From Deinandra increscens subsp. villosa (taxonomy: Eukaryota > Streptophyta > Magnoliopsida > Asterales > Asteraceae): a stretch of DNA of 64,000 nucleotides. Every line of letters starts with the position of its first letter. Within the stretch, counting starts at the first letter, position 1. The notes under the pieces are model-generated. The model worked only from the letters and a program-made list of their open reading frames with translations, had not been told where the DNA came from and did no database searches. A program made the translations under genes and the position numbers. Location of the stretch: positions 12,922,315-12,986,314 of the forward strand of contig JBCNJP010000017.1 in the NCBI GenBank assembly GCA_039602395.1, written 5' to 3'. Of the stretch, positions 10,312 to 21,151 are shown in pieces.

Positions 10312-13300
10312 CTACTTTCCATTACTCCGAATAGAGATCAAACGCATAAAGCAACCCCGCTTATAGCCCACCTGACTCTCACTCTTGGGCTCCATCCCAT
10401 CTTTTTCCGAGCCCATTTGACCATCTTTGCTAAATTGTTCAACAATTTTGATATGAAAATCATTCTTCTCTCTTACACTTTCTTTAAAAAGGTCCAAAAG
10501 TCTTCTTCTCTTCTCTGTAGGAGTTGGAGACGGCTCGGATGTGGAGTTTGGTGGTTCGGTGTGGTCAAAGGAAATTGCATCCATATTGAGTCGCGGGGTT
10601 ATTCGGGTCAGGCTAGGGTGCACCGGTGTATTGCCTCTTGAAGGGGTGAATTCTGCGGAGACATCAAAAAAATTGTGTTTAGTGCAATTATTATTGAACT
10701 TCTTTGATCGAACGATTGAACGATATAAAATGATGTGCATTTGAATACCCCCGTTAACGCTCATAAATTCATCCTCGTAGTCTGAATCTAACCATGCTTG
10801 TGATTCGAAAAATGTTTCCTCCTTGCTACCTGCAATGTGAGATAAGATAACAGAAAGTTAATCATAGATCGAACCCGAAACTTGTTTAAAAAACTTTTAA
10901 ATACGTACTATTTTTAAAGAAAAGTTATACATGAAATCAAAAAATTTGTTATCTTTTGATTTGACTATACACTTTAAGTTGAGAACACCTAAAATACGAT
11001 TCTTATATACAAGAATCGTATTTTGAGGTGTTTCTTTCAAAAAGTAATAGTATGTTGGAAACCGAAAAAACCACATTAAACATGTATATATACTGTTCAA
11101 GTAAATGATATAAAATCATTAAGAAAACATGATTGATGGCCTCTTTCCACTATTTCCTTGCTTTTATCTCCACTCTTCTCTCAACTTTTTTAGAAAATGT
11201 GAACATATGCATATACATATTTCTTTCTAGAAAAAATATGAGGTCTTTCGCAAGGCCATGTTTTAATTTGTTGTAATTTTCTCGTTTTACTTTGTATCTC
11301 TTTCTAGCTTCTCGCTAGATTTGTTCTAATGAAATGTTTTCTTTACCGTTAAAAAAACATATTTCTTTCTAAAAAAAGGCTATAAATGTCATTACTTTAA
11401 AAAACTAAATTTGAAATATAATAAAAATCTTAGTTTATTTAGTTTATACCATAAAAAGTAAGAGGAATAAACCACTTTTCGGAGTTATCAATACATTACA
11501 CTCCCTAAACGAGCTCTACATATAGCAATTATTTTTGTAGTTTTTTTTTTCAATAACATTTTTTTTAGTATCCCTATGACAAGTGTCCCAATTATTTGAC
11601 GCTTCAATTCTAACTTGATAATTCTCATAGACGAAAACCCTAACAGCCAAGTAAAATCGCCCAGAGGGGACCGGACTACTACTAAACCAAAAGGTCCACA
11701 GTAATTATTATTAAAATATAAAACACTAATCATTACAAATTCATACAAAGTTCATCATGCAAAATTAGTTTCAATCTTCATGTATCATAATATTCTCATG
11801 TTTGTTTGCTAGCAAAGAAGTTGAACACCAACAAACAAAACCAGCAAAGCCTGACTCAACAACCCATTCCTTGTTCTAGAAGAAATCAATATTCCAAAAA
11901 TAAAACAAATAATTTCACATAAACAGAAATCAACAGTCAAAATTCAAAACATCCATTTACTGAATCAACAATTAGGCTAAACGTAGTGGGGCGTTTTTGG
12001 GCTCCATAACGCCCCATAACGCCCCACATAACGTCCCGGCCCACTACGCTGGGGCGTTATGGGGCGTTATGAAGCCCAAATTCGCCCCGGGCGTCAAGGG
12101 TATAACGCCGGAGAAATGTTGAAATTTCGAGATATAGCCGTTGAACGGCTATATCAACGGTATAATTTTTTTTTTTTAATTTTCAATTTTTTTAAATACA
12201 CTCTCAAACTATATATATATCTCCCAAATTTATAAACTTAACACTCTCAATCTCTCTCAATCTCTCTCAATTCACTCACTTTCATTTTTTTTTAAAAAAT
12301 GGGCTCTCCCTCTTCCGCCACTCGACTCGGTTTATTCGACGATGAAGAATACGAGGTTGTCTCCGCCGCACTTCAATTTTTTGACATGCCGGTACCACGC
12401 CCGGTTATCAAGCGGAGACATCTTGAACGTGATCGTAATGCCGCCAACGATAATTTGATGAGAGACTATTTTGGCCCATCACCGCTCTACTCCGATGAGA
12501 CGTTCAAAACACGATTTCGGATAACCAAACGGCTATTTTTGCGTATAGCTAAAGATTTGGAGGAGCATTCACCGTATTTTAGACAACGGTACGACGCTAC
12601 TGGAAAACTTGGGTTCACTTCCATTCAAAAGTGTACGTCGGCGATAAAAATTCTTGCGTTCGGCAACACTACGGATATCAACGACGAATATTTGAAGATG
12701 GCCGAGAAGACAACGAGAGATACCGTAGAAGAATTTTGCAAAGGGCTTGCCGACTTGTACACGACGCGGTATTTGAGAAAACCAACTTGGAACGACATGC
12801 AAAATCTATACGATCGCCACGAAGAAGTTCATGGTTTACCCGGCATGATTGGAAGTATAGATTGCATGCATTGGACTTGGGATAATTGTCCAACCGAATG
12901 GCGAGGACATCACACGAGGGGTGACCAGAAAGGTCCAACGGTTATTTTGCAAGCCGTTTGCTCAAACGATCGTTGGATTTGGTACGCCAAATGTGGTGTC
13001 GCGGGGTCCCTTAATGACATCAACGTCTTGGAAGGTTCTTCTGTGATCGAGGATTATATATCCGATAAGATGGTGAAGGTCGGGTTTTACGTGAATGGAA
13101 CCTACTACCGACATGGATATGTTTTGGGTGACGGGATATATCCGGAGTATTCGATGATTGTGAAGACCTTCAAAGACCCAATTGATGAAAAGCGACGATA
13201 TTTCAAGACGGTTCAAGAGGCGGCTCGGAAGGACGTTGAGTGTTGTTTTGGAAATCTAAAAAAAAAATGGCACTTTCTTAAAAATCCTTGTCGATTGTGG

Positions 13301-14498
13301 ACGAAGGATAAGATGGAGGATTACATGCGCGCAATTATCCTATTGCACAACATGAACAAAGAGGATAAGGGTCTTGCAATTTGTGCCGACTTTCGACCCG
13401 AACACATCCAAGAGATGCCACCAGCGACACAAGAAAAGAGACTTCAAAACTACGCGATGTTGCGCTCAAGAGAGATACATAACTCTCTAAAAGCCGATTT
13501 GGTTGAACACACTTGGACGTATAGGCCAATTAATTACGTGCCCCCACCGGTTGTGCAACAAGAAGATGAGGGTGACGATGAAGAAAATGAAGAAGACTAC
13601 GACGACGTGCCATCCGATGATTAATTAGTTGTATTTTTTTTTTAAGTAATTGTATGTTTTATTTTAATTAAGTTGTAATATTTTTTTTTTTAGTTTTAAT
13701 ATTTATGAAAGTAGTTTTTTTTAAAAAAAAAAAATAAAAAATAAATAAATATTAAGTAATGATGGTGGGGCTTTATGGGGCTTTATCCACTACACCATAA
13801 AGCCCCATAAAGCCCCTTGCCCAGTCAGCGTCCACATGGCGCATAATGCCCCTTGTGGGGCTTTATGGGGCTTTATCCACTACACATAGCCTTAGGCAAC
13901 GAGCAGTCCTAATCAAACTTATAACTCGAACAAATCACCAAAATCAATCAAATCACCAAAATCAATCAGATCACCAAAATCAATCAGATCACCAAAAACC
14001 CCTAACAATCAATCAACTAATCGTCACCACAAAAAAAGTCAATCAAAGCTTCGAATCAATCAGACGATCGAGTGAATGAAGGAAAGTACGAAAACACGAA
14101 AATACGAAAATACGAAACCAGCAAACTCTAATCAAATTAAACCGGATGAACGATTCAGATCACAAGCAACGATAATCTCAACCACACAAACTCAATCAAA
14201 GCTGCGAATCAAACAGACGAGCGAATAATCAAAATAACCTGATGAATCAACGATTCAGATCACAATCAACGATAATCATACCGTAATCGGAGAAAGCAGC
14301 CGGTGCCGGCGCCGGTAACGGAGAAGGAACGAGTTGAGGTTTAACGGCGGCAACGAGTTCATCCATGGCGGAAGGTTTTCCGGCGATAGAAGGAGAAGGA
14401 TGAATCACGGAAGTATGATCAGGTTTGAGAGCGGAATCGAACGGTACCGGTGCCTTCACTGCGGAAGCTTTATGATGAATCGAAATGCAAGCACCCAT
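10312..14498 (-). CDS. At3g27210-like host protein, three exons
   Basis: This is the only host gene supported. Exon 1 is 14498-14282, exon 2 10829-10749, exon 3 10652-10312; all introns are GT-AG and the joined frame gives 212 residues. Exon 1 starts MGACISIHHK, a Gly2/Cys4 signal suggesting N-myristoylation and S-acylation at a membrane; an upstream in-frame Met (14525) would hide that signal, so I chose the inner one. Exon 2 encodes GSKEETFFESQAWLDSDYED and SVNG, exon 3 begins EFTPSRGNTPVHPS and continues with TEKRRRLLDLFKESV, then a basic tail ending RLISIRSNGK. This order matches my memory of the plant-specific At3g27210 family, whose function is unknown. Intron 1 is about 3.45 kb and holds a PIF/Harbinger transposon; intron 2 is 96 bp. 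No breaks are visible. Confidence 0.87.
10984..11032. repeat. Near-perfect hairpin in intron 1
   Basis: Arms AACACCTAAAATACGATTCT and AGAATCGTATTTTGAGGTGT are complementary with about one bulge/mismatch around a short TATATAC loop. It may be a collapsed MITE or a small-RNA-type foldback. It lies in intron 1 of the host gene, about 150 bp from exon 2. Confidence 0.7.
12208..12219 (+). promoter_or_regulatory. Probable TATA box of the PIF transposase
   Basis: TATATATATATC lies about 80 bp before the ATG at 12299, followed by a CT-rich leader with tandem TCTCTCAA. Spacing suits a short 5' UTR. Position and motif only. Confidence 0.45.
12299..13624 (+). CDS. PIF/Harbinger transposase (ORF2), intact
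   Basis: 441 residues with no stop or frameshift. The DDE nuclease fold is complete: D188 in GSIDCMHW, D240 in GSLNDINVL, E314 in VECCFGNLKKKW, plus YVLGDGIYP (about 274-282), all standard for the plant Harbinger family. The N-terminal half (about 50-180) is helical with charged residues, including a degenerate HTH-like region; the C-terminus is acidic (EDEGDDEENEED). It cuts and reinserts elements with the GGCTA-type TIR, making 3-bp TWA target duplications, normally together with a Myb-like ORF1 protein that this copy lacks. The start at 12299 follows the leader directly and is the first Met. Length is usual for the family, so it could be active. Confidence 0.95.
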   Translation: MGSPSSATRLGLFDDEEYEVVSAALQFFDMPVPRPVIKRRHLERDRNAANDNLMRDYFGPSPLYSDETFKTRFRITKRLFLRIAKDLEEHSPYFRQRYDATGKLGFTSIQKCTSAIKILAFGNTTDINDEYLKMAEKTTRDTVEEFCKGLADLYTTRYLRKPTWNDMQNLYDRHEEVHGLPGMIGSIDCMHWTWDNCPTEWRGHHTRGDQKGPTVILQAVCSNDRWIWYAKCGVAGSLNDINVLEGSSVIEDYISDKMVKVGFYVNGTYYRHGYVLGDGIYPEYSMIVKTFKDPIDEKRRYFKTVQEAARKDVECCFGNLKKKWHFLKNPCRLWTKDKMEDYMRAIILLHNMNKEDKGLAICADFRPEHIQEMPPATQEKRLQNYAMLRSREIHNSLKADLVEHTWTYRPINYVPPPVVQQEDEGDDEENEEDYDDVPSDD

Positions 14499-14994
14499 TC
14501 GATGATGATTCTTCGAAAATTGCACTCAGAAACACGTGGTAGTGGATGCTGGTATGGATTCAATGGAAATTTGTTCGAGTGGAATGTAGAATTTGAAGAG
14601 AGAGAAAGGGAGGGGAGATGGAAGGATTTGGGGGATGGGATGCCAATAATTATTTGAATTGTGAATAATCGGTGTTTAATTTCATGCTGTTATTTGTAAA
14701 TAGTTTTTCTAGTAGTCAAAATGCAACCGCTGATTATTATTATGATTTGGAATAAAAGTCGATAGGCTTTTGGGCATAATTATGAGTGGGTTTTATTGTT
14801 ACGCCGTTTGGATTTTAATAATTTATATTGCGAGTCATTAGTTGAAATTTAAATTGGTTGATAGTAGATTCGATTTTTATTTTCGTTATAAAAAATAATT
14901 GTATTAGATAATTAACATAGATCTACACTTCGTCACGTAATGACGACTTTAAACAAAATAAGAAAATATAAAATAAAAAATAAACAGCAATCAA
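14499..14994 (-). promoter_or_regulatory. 5' flank of the At3g27210-like gene
   Basis: Sequence upstream (minus strand) of the ATG at 14498. Around 14586-14625 the minus strand is CT-rich (CTCCCTTTCTCTCTC), as in many plant 5' UTRs. No TATA box stands out. A plus-strand open frame at 14334-14657 is the antisense of exon 1. Confidence 0.4.
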
Positions 14995-15437
14995 GGCTGT
15001 GTTTGGCGCGCCATAAGCTAGCTTATAAGCTATAAGCTAGCTTTTTGACGTTACCAAACGGGGCTTTTTTAATAAGCTAGCTTTTTTAAAAGCCCCGTTT
15101 GGTAACGTCAAAAAGCTAGCTTATAAGCTAGCTTATGAAAAGCTAGTTGGAGTAGCTTTTCAACTAGCTTTTATAATATTTTCAATATTACCCTTCTCTA
15201 ACTTATATATAAATATCTTTATTTACATTTATAACATGTACTTTTATGTCATTTTATTTTTTTAAGCTAGTTTATCAGCTAGTTTTTACCAAACGTTATT
15301 TTTTTATCAGCTAGCTTATAATTTATCAGCTAGCAGCTAGCTTATCAGCTAGCAGCTAGCTTGTCAACTAGCTTATCAGCTAACAGCTAGCTTATCAGCT
15401 AGCAGCTAGCTTTTCAGCTAGTGCGCCAAACACAGCC
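14995..15437. mobile_element. MITE with nested hairpin, AGCTAGC-rich (443 bp)
   Basis: Terminal inverted repeats GGCTGTGTTTGGCGC and, reversed, GGCTGTGTTTGGCGCAC. CAA flanks both ends (a 3-bp target duplication at best). The right half is made of AGCTAGC / TTATCAGCTAGCAGC repeats. The left half holds a second perfect foldback: GACGTTACCAAACGGGGCTT near 15046 pairs with its complement ending near 15112. No coding capacity. Confidence 0.82.
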
Positions 15438-15790
15438 CAAGTGTACATGTATGATTATTACATTACTGGGATTGCACTTGATAACGAAAATAAAAGCTGA
15501 TACTATTCTTGATCAAACTGATAGTTTGAGTAATATCTAATTATCTACTAATAGATCATAGTTTTATTGTTATGACATTTGGATACTAATAATTTATATT
15601 GTTATTTACTAGTTGATAATAATAATAATTTACGTTATTAGTTTGGTTAAAAGCAGACCCGACTTTTATTTTCATTGTCAAGAACAACCTCGGTAGATAA
15701 TTATCATACATGTATATTTAATTGTCGTCTCGTAATAATGATTTGAATTAAATGAGGAAACATACAATGAAAAACAAACGGAAATCATAT
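15438..15790. other. AT-rich non-coding stretch
   Basis: No open frames or recognisable elements; ordinary intergenic sequence between a MITE and the tandem duplication. Confidence 0.5.
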
Positions 15791-17230
15791 GTAAATGTAT
15801 GATTACAAAGCTACTGACATTACCATTAACAACGTAAATGAAAGATGAAACTTCTTTTGGCCAAACTAATAGTTTAGATTATTATCGACTAATAGATAAT
15901 AATTTGGATTATCAAAATCCAATTTATCTTATTTGTATTAAAGTAATGTGGATATAAGTTTTAAGGTGTTGGTTGGATTTTATAGAATTTTAATTAGGTA
16001 TGTATTTGTTTTTTTTTAAATGTTTGGAGTAACAACTAATAAAACATTTTTTACCAGTTTACATCATAAGCACAGAACCCTCCAAGGTGAACATAGGATG
16101 ATTTTAGGGGTGGCACATGTCACCCTTTAAACTCGTATGCAAAGTAGAAAAGTTTTGAACTTTTTTATTTTTTAGCTTTTTATTAACGTGTGCTACGCAT
16201 AAAAAAAATTGTGCGAGTACTACCCACTAAGAAATTTTCTACTTCCGCCCCTGGAATCCTCATCACTTTGAAAAGTAAAATTTAATCCAACACCAAAGTA
16301 CCATTAAGCCAAATGCCATTTGATACTAAAAACATTTAGCCTAGTATTTTGTCTGTAAATGTATGGTTACAAAGCTACTGACATTACCATTAACAACGTA
16401 AATGAAAGATGAAACTACTTTTGGCCAAACTAATAGTTTAGATTATTATCGACTAATAGATAATAATTTGGATTATCAAAATCCAATTTATCTTATTTGT
16501 ATTAAACTAATTCTAAGGCTATTCGTAATGGGGCGTTTTTGGGCTCCATAACGCCCCATAACGCCCCTTATAACGCCCCGCCCCACTACGCTTAGGCGTT
16601 ATGGGGCGTTATGGACGAAAAAAAATTCTTGGGCGTTAGCTAGGTAACGCCGAGAGAGGGGGGAAATCAAATGATTGTGGGGCGTTATGGGGGCATTATC
16701 CACTACACCATAAAGCCCCATAAAGCCCATTGTCCAGTCACCGTCCACATGGCGGATAATGCCCCATTCGGGGCCTTATGGGGCCTTATCCATTACGGGT
16801 AGCCTAATGTGGATATAAGTTTTAAGATGTTAGGTTGGATTTTATATAATTTTAATTAGGTATGTGTTTGTTTTTTTTAATGTTTAGAGTAACAACTAAA
16901 ATAAACATTTTTTACCAGTAAATTTGTTTACATCATAAGGACAGAACCCTCCAAGGTGAACTCAACATAGGATGATTTTAGGGGTGGCACATGTCACCCT
17001 TTAAACTCGTATGCAAAGTAGAAAAGTTTTGAACTTTTTGATTTTTTAGGTTTTTATGAATGTGTGATACCCATAAAAAAAAATTTGTGCGTGTACTACC
17101 TATTAAGAAATTTTCTACTTCCGCCCCTGGAACCTTCATCACTTTGAAAAGTAAAATTTTATCCAACACCAAAGTACCATTAAGCCAAATGCCATTTAAT
17201 ACTAAAAACATTTAGCCTAGTATTTTGTAT
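15791..17230. repeat. 564-bp tandem duplication, second copy interrupted
   Basis: Copy 1 is 15791-16354 and copy 2 runs from 16355 to about 17230. Both start GTAAATGTAT and share CCACTAAGAAATTTTCTACT-type sequence near their ends. Copy 2 contains the PIF MITE 16517-16804; copy 1 is its empty site with a single TAA near 15947. The two differ by scattered substitutions. Function not evident. Confidence 0.9.
16517..16804. mobile_element. PIF/Harbinger MITE (288 bp), deletion derivative
   Basis: TAA at 16514-16516 and 16805-16807. TIRs GGCTATTCGTAATGG and, reversed, GGCTACCCGTAATGG. Its left about 100 bp (GGGCTCCATAACGCCCC) and right about 130 bp (CCAGTCACCGTCCACATGGC) match the ends of the transposase-bearing element at 11975-13891, so the coding core is deleted. 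The same MITE family is at 19137-37134. Confidence 0.92.
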
Positions 17231-18522
17231 GTTAAATGGTGTCTTCCCCCTATGCAGTGGTGTCCAAACCCCATGAAATTCTTTTTATAGTAACAGATGT
17301 ATGGTTCAATCCCGACCTATCCTGTGAAATTTTGATCAGACCTGCACAATTTTTATTTAAAATTGTAAAGTTTTACAAATATAAACTGAATAAATGTTCA
17401 AATTATTAAATCCGTTACTTTATTAATTCTTAAATGTTATAAACACAACCGAATTGTCCACATAATCAATAACTATAACAATATTTTAAGTCCATATTCA
17501 TATTTTAGCCCAGTTATTAAATTAATTAAACAAAACTTAGCTATCAAATACCCAATAATTATTTAGATTTTAGACTAATCTTTAAGTTTCGAAAAAAAAT
17601 TGTTTCATGCAATTATATTAACGATAATTAAAAAAATACGCACAAACTAAAAAAAATTCAACCTTCACGATTCATGTTTTGTCTCGGCTTTAAAATCATA
17701 CATGTGCCCATCCCCTCTATCCCACCTGACTATCACCTTCATTTTTGAAAACAATGTATGGGAGTTAAGTTACCAAGTATAACTTAACATAACACAAGAA
17801 TTAGAAGACGTAAAAAGAACAAAAGTTTTATCGAGTCAAAGTGCTGAAAGTTAAAATAATAAGTTTTGACTTTTGAGACACAATAAGATTGGATCACGGG
17901 TTTATCTCCTTTTTATTGGTTTGAGTTTTAAATTAGAGACATGGGTTTATCCTCCTTACTAATTTAAGGAAACATCACCCGACCTCATAGCATCATAGTT
18001 TTTATGTGTGGTACATTTTTGGTCCTTCACTTCTAGACACTAAAAAAAGAGAGCCTATATTTCAGGTTATGACACCAACAGTCCCTGACTGTTATACTTT
18101 TTGGAGTTAGGGACTGAAAGTGCACTTTCAACCAACTACATAGACTATTAATGCAATTAACTCTAAATAGAGCTTCAATATCTTCCTCCTCAAGGTTGGG
18201 GTACGGTTGATTTTAAAGTCTAATGCTTCAAAATCTCTAGCCAATGATAGAGAAGGTGGAGAGAGAATTTGAAGCTTTTAAGCTTAAAAATGGGTGGTAT
18301 TATGAGTTTTTGAAACCTTAGACTTGGGGTTAAAAAAAAACGGAAAAGCACTCTCACTTGTCTCGGCTAATTGCAGTTTCCCAAAACCGTTAGGCTTTAA
18401 AATGAAACCGAAATCCCCCAAGCTGAAGTGCATGGTATGGAAAATGATGGAAGCCTTCGAAGCCTAGAAGCCAATGGTGGGGAAGCCGAGACCATACCCC
18501 CCCCCCCCCCTCTCCCCCCTAA
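17231..18522. other. Intergenic stretch without a gene
   Basis: AT-rich sequence with no supported coding region. Contains a probable small MITE at 18011-18125 and a 14-C run near 18498. Confidence 0.5.
18011..18125. mobile_element. Short MITE remnant
   Basis: Left end GTACATTTTTGGTCCTTCAC and, reversed, right end GTGCACTTTCAGTCCCTAAC form imperfect inverted repeats of the 'GTCC' foldback type common in plants. No clear target duplication; class uncertain. Confidence 0.38.
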
Positions 18523-18767
18523 GGCTATAGGTAATGGTTCACACTTTATTCATATTTCAAGTGCAAGAGTTATCCCATACTTTTTTTTAATAATATATAT
18601 AAAAAGGTAGAGAGTTTTGTTTTTAGAGAAAGTTAGAGAGAAAGGTATGGTGTGGTGCGGTGGTTAGGTTTTTTGCAGAGTCGTAATGGCCCTTTCGGTG
18701 TTCCTGCTCAGAGGTCGTAGCCACCTCAGCAGGGCCGCACCATACGACGAGACCATTACCACCAGCC
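18523..18767. mobile_element. PIF-type MITE (245 bp)
   Basis: TIRs GGCTATAGGTAATGG and, reversed, GGCTGGTGGTAATGG. Flanked by TAA on the left and TAG on the right, an imperfect TWA target duplication. Interior differs from the 16517 family. No coding capacity. Confidence 0.66.
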
Positions 18768-19133
18768 TAGCTAAGACTGATAAGAGTGGATCACACCTTT
18801 ATGTCAAGAAGCTTATGTGGTTGTGTGACGTCGTGACCACACGTGAAGTATCATGCCCTTCACTCTCTCACATCCGGTGGGGATTTATGAAGGGCCTAGT
18901 AAGGTCCAAGGCCCCACTCAACCAAACTCATTAATATAGTTTTTTTTTTAATAAATTGCAGTTTAACAAGACCTGACTTGTTTGAAATTGTTTGTTATTG
19001 CTGTTTATTAAGACCTTCATCAATGCATATATACAAATGAATTGTCACATAAGCTTATTATCAATCTTCTCCCTCTTCCTCTACACTCTCTCTCTCTTCT
19101 TTTTCTCTTTCCTCCCTCTCACATTCTCACAAC
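18768..19133. other. Non-coding stretch before the nest
   Basis: No gene. Contains a CT-rich microsatellite-like run near 19065-19115 next to the MITE target site. Confidence 0.45.
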
Positions 19134-19606
19134 TTAGGCTATTCGTAATGGGGCGTTACTGGGCTCCATAACGCCCCATAACGCCCCATATAACGCCCCG
19201 CCCCACTACGCTGGGGCGTTATGGGGCGTTATGGACGAAAAAAAATTCTTGGGCGTTGTAACACCCGAGTTTCAATTTAGGAAAAATAACGTTAAAACGT
19301 TAGCTTAGAATTTAGGTCCCAGAAAATTTTCGTTAATTAACGTCATTAAAACGTACGATTCCCCCAAAAAACATGATACTTTGTTTTTAATACAAGTAAC
19401 TGGTGTTTTAGCACCATTACAATTTACAAAACAACGCCGATGTCAACGGTCTTCGAGTGTTCGGTCCTTGGACTTGCTTGTGGAATCCAGTCCCGCACAT
19501 CCCCTACCTGCATTCAGCTTGAACCCATTAGTAATAAACATATTGGAGGCAAGAAACGACATTGAACTAACAAACGAGGACGATTTTCAACATTTTGAAC
19601 CACCTC

Positions 19607-19745
19607 CACCGTAGCTTACGCCAGCCACCGTAAGCTACGGTGGTCCTGGCTAGGCTACGGTGGCCAGGTGCTGTGGTACGGTGGGGTTTCTCATCAGGGG
19701 CCACCGTAAGCTACGGTGGCACCATAAGCTACGGTGGCACCTGGT
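19607..19745. repeat. Palindrome cluster in the LTR (CCACCGTA-AGC-TACGGTGG)
   Basis: Several copies of the foldback CCACCGTAAGCTACGGTGG and half-copies CTACGGTGG lie in about 140 bp, GC-rich within an AT-rich LTR. The same cluster is at 25797-25935 and 34557-34695. In the sense direction it lies near the 3' end of the LTR (R/U5). Confidence 0.88.
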
Positions 19746-21135
19746 GGAACACCCCCCTTTTTCTTGCCCTTTCGCATCCGAAATCTATCCGGGGTAACCC
19801 CCAAGCATTCCTTTCGAACCTGCAATGTAACGCGAGTCTAACAACACGATTCTTACGGCAATTACCAATGTCAAAACATATAACCCATTAGACCACCCAA
19901 CGGGTCTAACTCAACTACATTATATACATATTTATACATACGTTTTAGTTACCAAAATTCTTTTTATCGACCCATTGGTCACCATCGATGCTTTGGGCCA
20001 ACGCATGAGGATTCGATAATCCTTAAGGCCTCAACATCGCTTGGTGTTCTAATTGGACAACTATAGGTTTAGCAATCATCCTTATGGACCAACTTGTTAA
20101 ACCATTATCCTTTAGGTGCATCAACGTTTTACCATATGCAATCCCTTGTCAAGGCATGACTACTACAAGTCATTTTACCACCTCGAGTATGCACTTAATA
20201 ACGAGAACCTAGCCAATTCAACGACCACTTGTCCAACATAATTCATATGAATATAACATGTAGGAATACGTTACAAGACCATTCCTAAAATTTCACAATT
20301 AATGTGGTTCACATAATTCCTTTAGTTGACAACTAAAACTTGGTTCATCACCTTGATTCATTTGAGTTTTTACACATTAGCCCGCTTGACCCGTTAACAT
20401 GAATCCTAATATTCATATTTCCTACCATTAGCGTATCATAGAGATTTCTAAATCCGCTTAACCTCCAAATAACAAGTTATAGCATGATTGTGGTTTTCTA
20501 CATGCTATTTAGCCCCCATGTATCCATACCGTACAAGATTCAACATCATACATCTAAGATGTCATAATGTAACCTTGTTTAGGCACATCATCAATTAGCT
20601 AGATTTTGACTCTTCTTAACATATTCATACCTTTCCGACTTGAACAAGTTTAACACTTCACTCGTCAAGTTGCATTACATAACATTATAACCATAATGGG
20701 CAATAAAGTAAATGTGTAACATAACATAAATGTTACCTCGTGAGCTCTAACCATCTTTACCGGGTTTATCGTGTGTCCTTCGGCTTGGTTGCTTGACGTG
20801 GACTTAATTCTTGTTAGATACACATGACACCGTCAACCATGATCCTCTATATCACATTTGTCATGTTTTAGTACTTGATTCAATTAAGTACACTTTACAT
20901 CTAACTTTTATATCAACTACACATTAACCATACAATATGGCTCAACTCTTTCACATGTTAATAAGCCTTATGTCCATGAAGTTTCTAAGGCATCTAACAT
21001 GATTTCCATATGTCATGATTATAAATTTTAGCACTTGAAACATCAAGATATATCAAGGCTTCACATTTGGCGTTCGTTTGAAACCATATACTAACTAGAA
21101 ACCCATTTAGGCATTTTATCAAGCACTTGGTGTGC

Positions 21136-21151
21136 ATATATATATGCACAC
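21136..21151 (-). promoter_or_regulatory. Possible LTR promoter TATA box
   Basis: GTGCATATATATATGC on the plus strand gives a TATATATA core on the sense (minus) strand, in the 5' third of the LTR. Equivalent sites are near 27326 and 36086. Motif and position only. Confidence 0.35.

Larger units (their letters stand above)
11975..13891 (+). mobile_element. PIF/Harbinger transposon, complete ends (1917 bp)
   Basis: TTA target duplications at 11972-11974 and 13892-13894. The left TIR reads GGCTAAACGTAGTGGGGCGT and the right, reversed, GGCTATGTGTAGTGGATAAA. Subterminal regions are packed with GCCCCATAACG-type (left) and AAAGCCCCATAA-type (right) short repeats, probable transposase-binding sites. 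One intact gene is inside. The usual second gene (Myb-like ORF1) is absent, so it may depend on ORF1 protein from elsewhere. It sits in intron 1 of the host gene, transcribed against it. Confidence 0.93.

Noticed and set aside
19381..19891. Small plus-strand frames repeated in each LTR (also near 25571 and 34331)
   Set aside because: Short, antisense to the element, no family; conserved only because the LTRs are recent copies.
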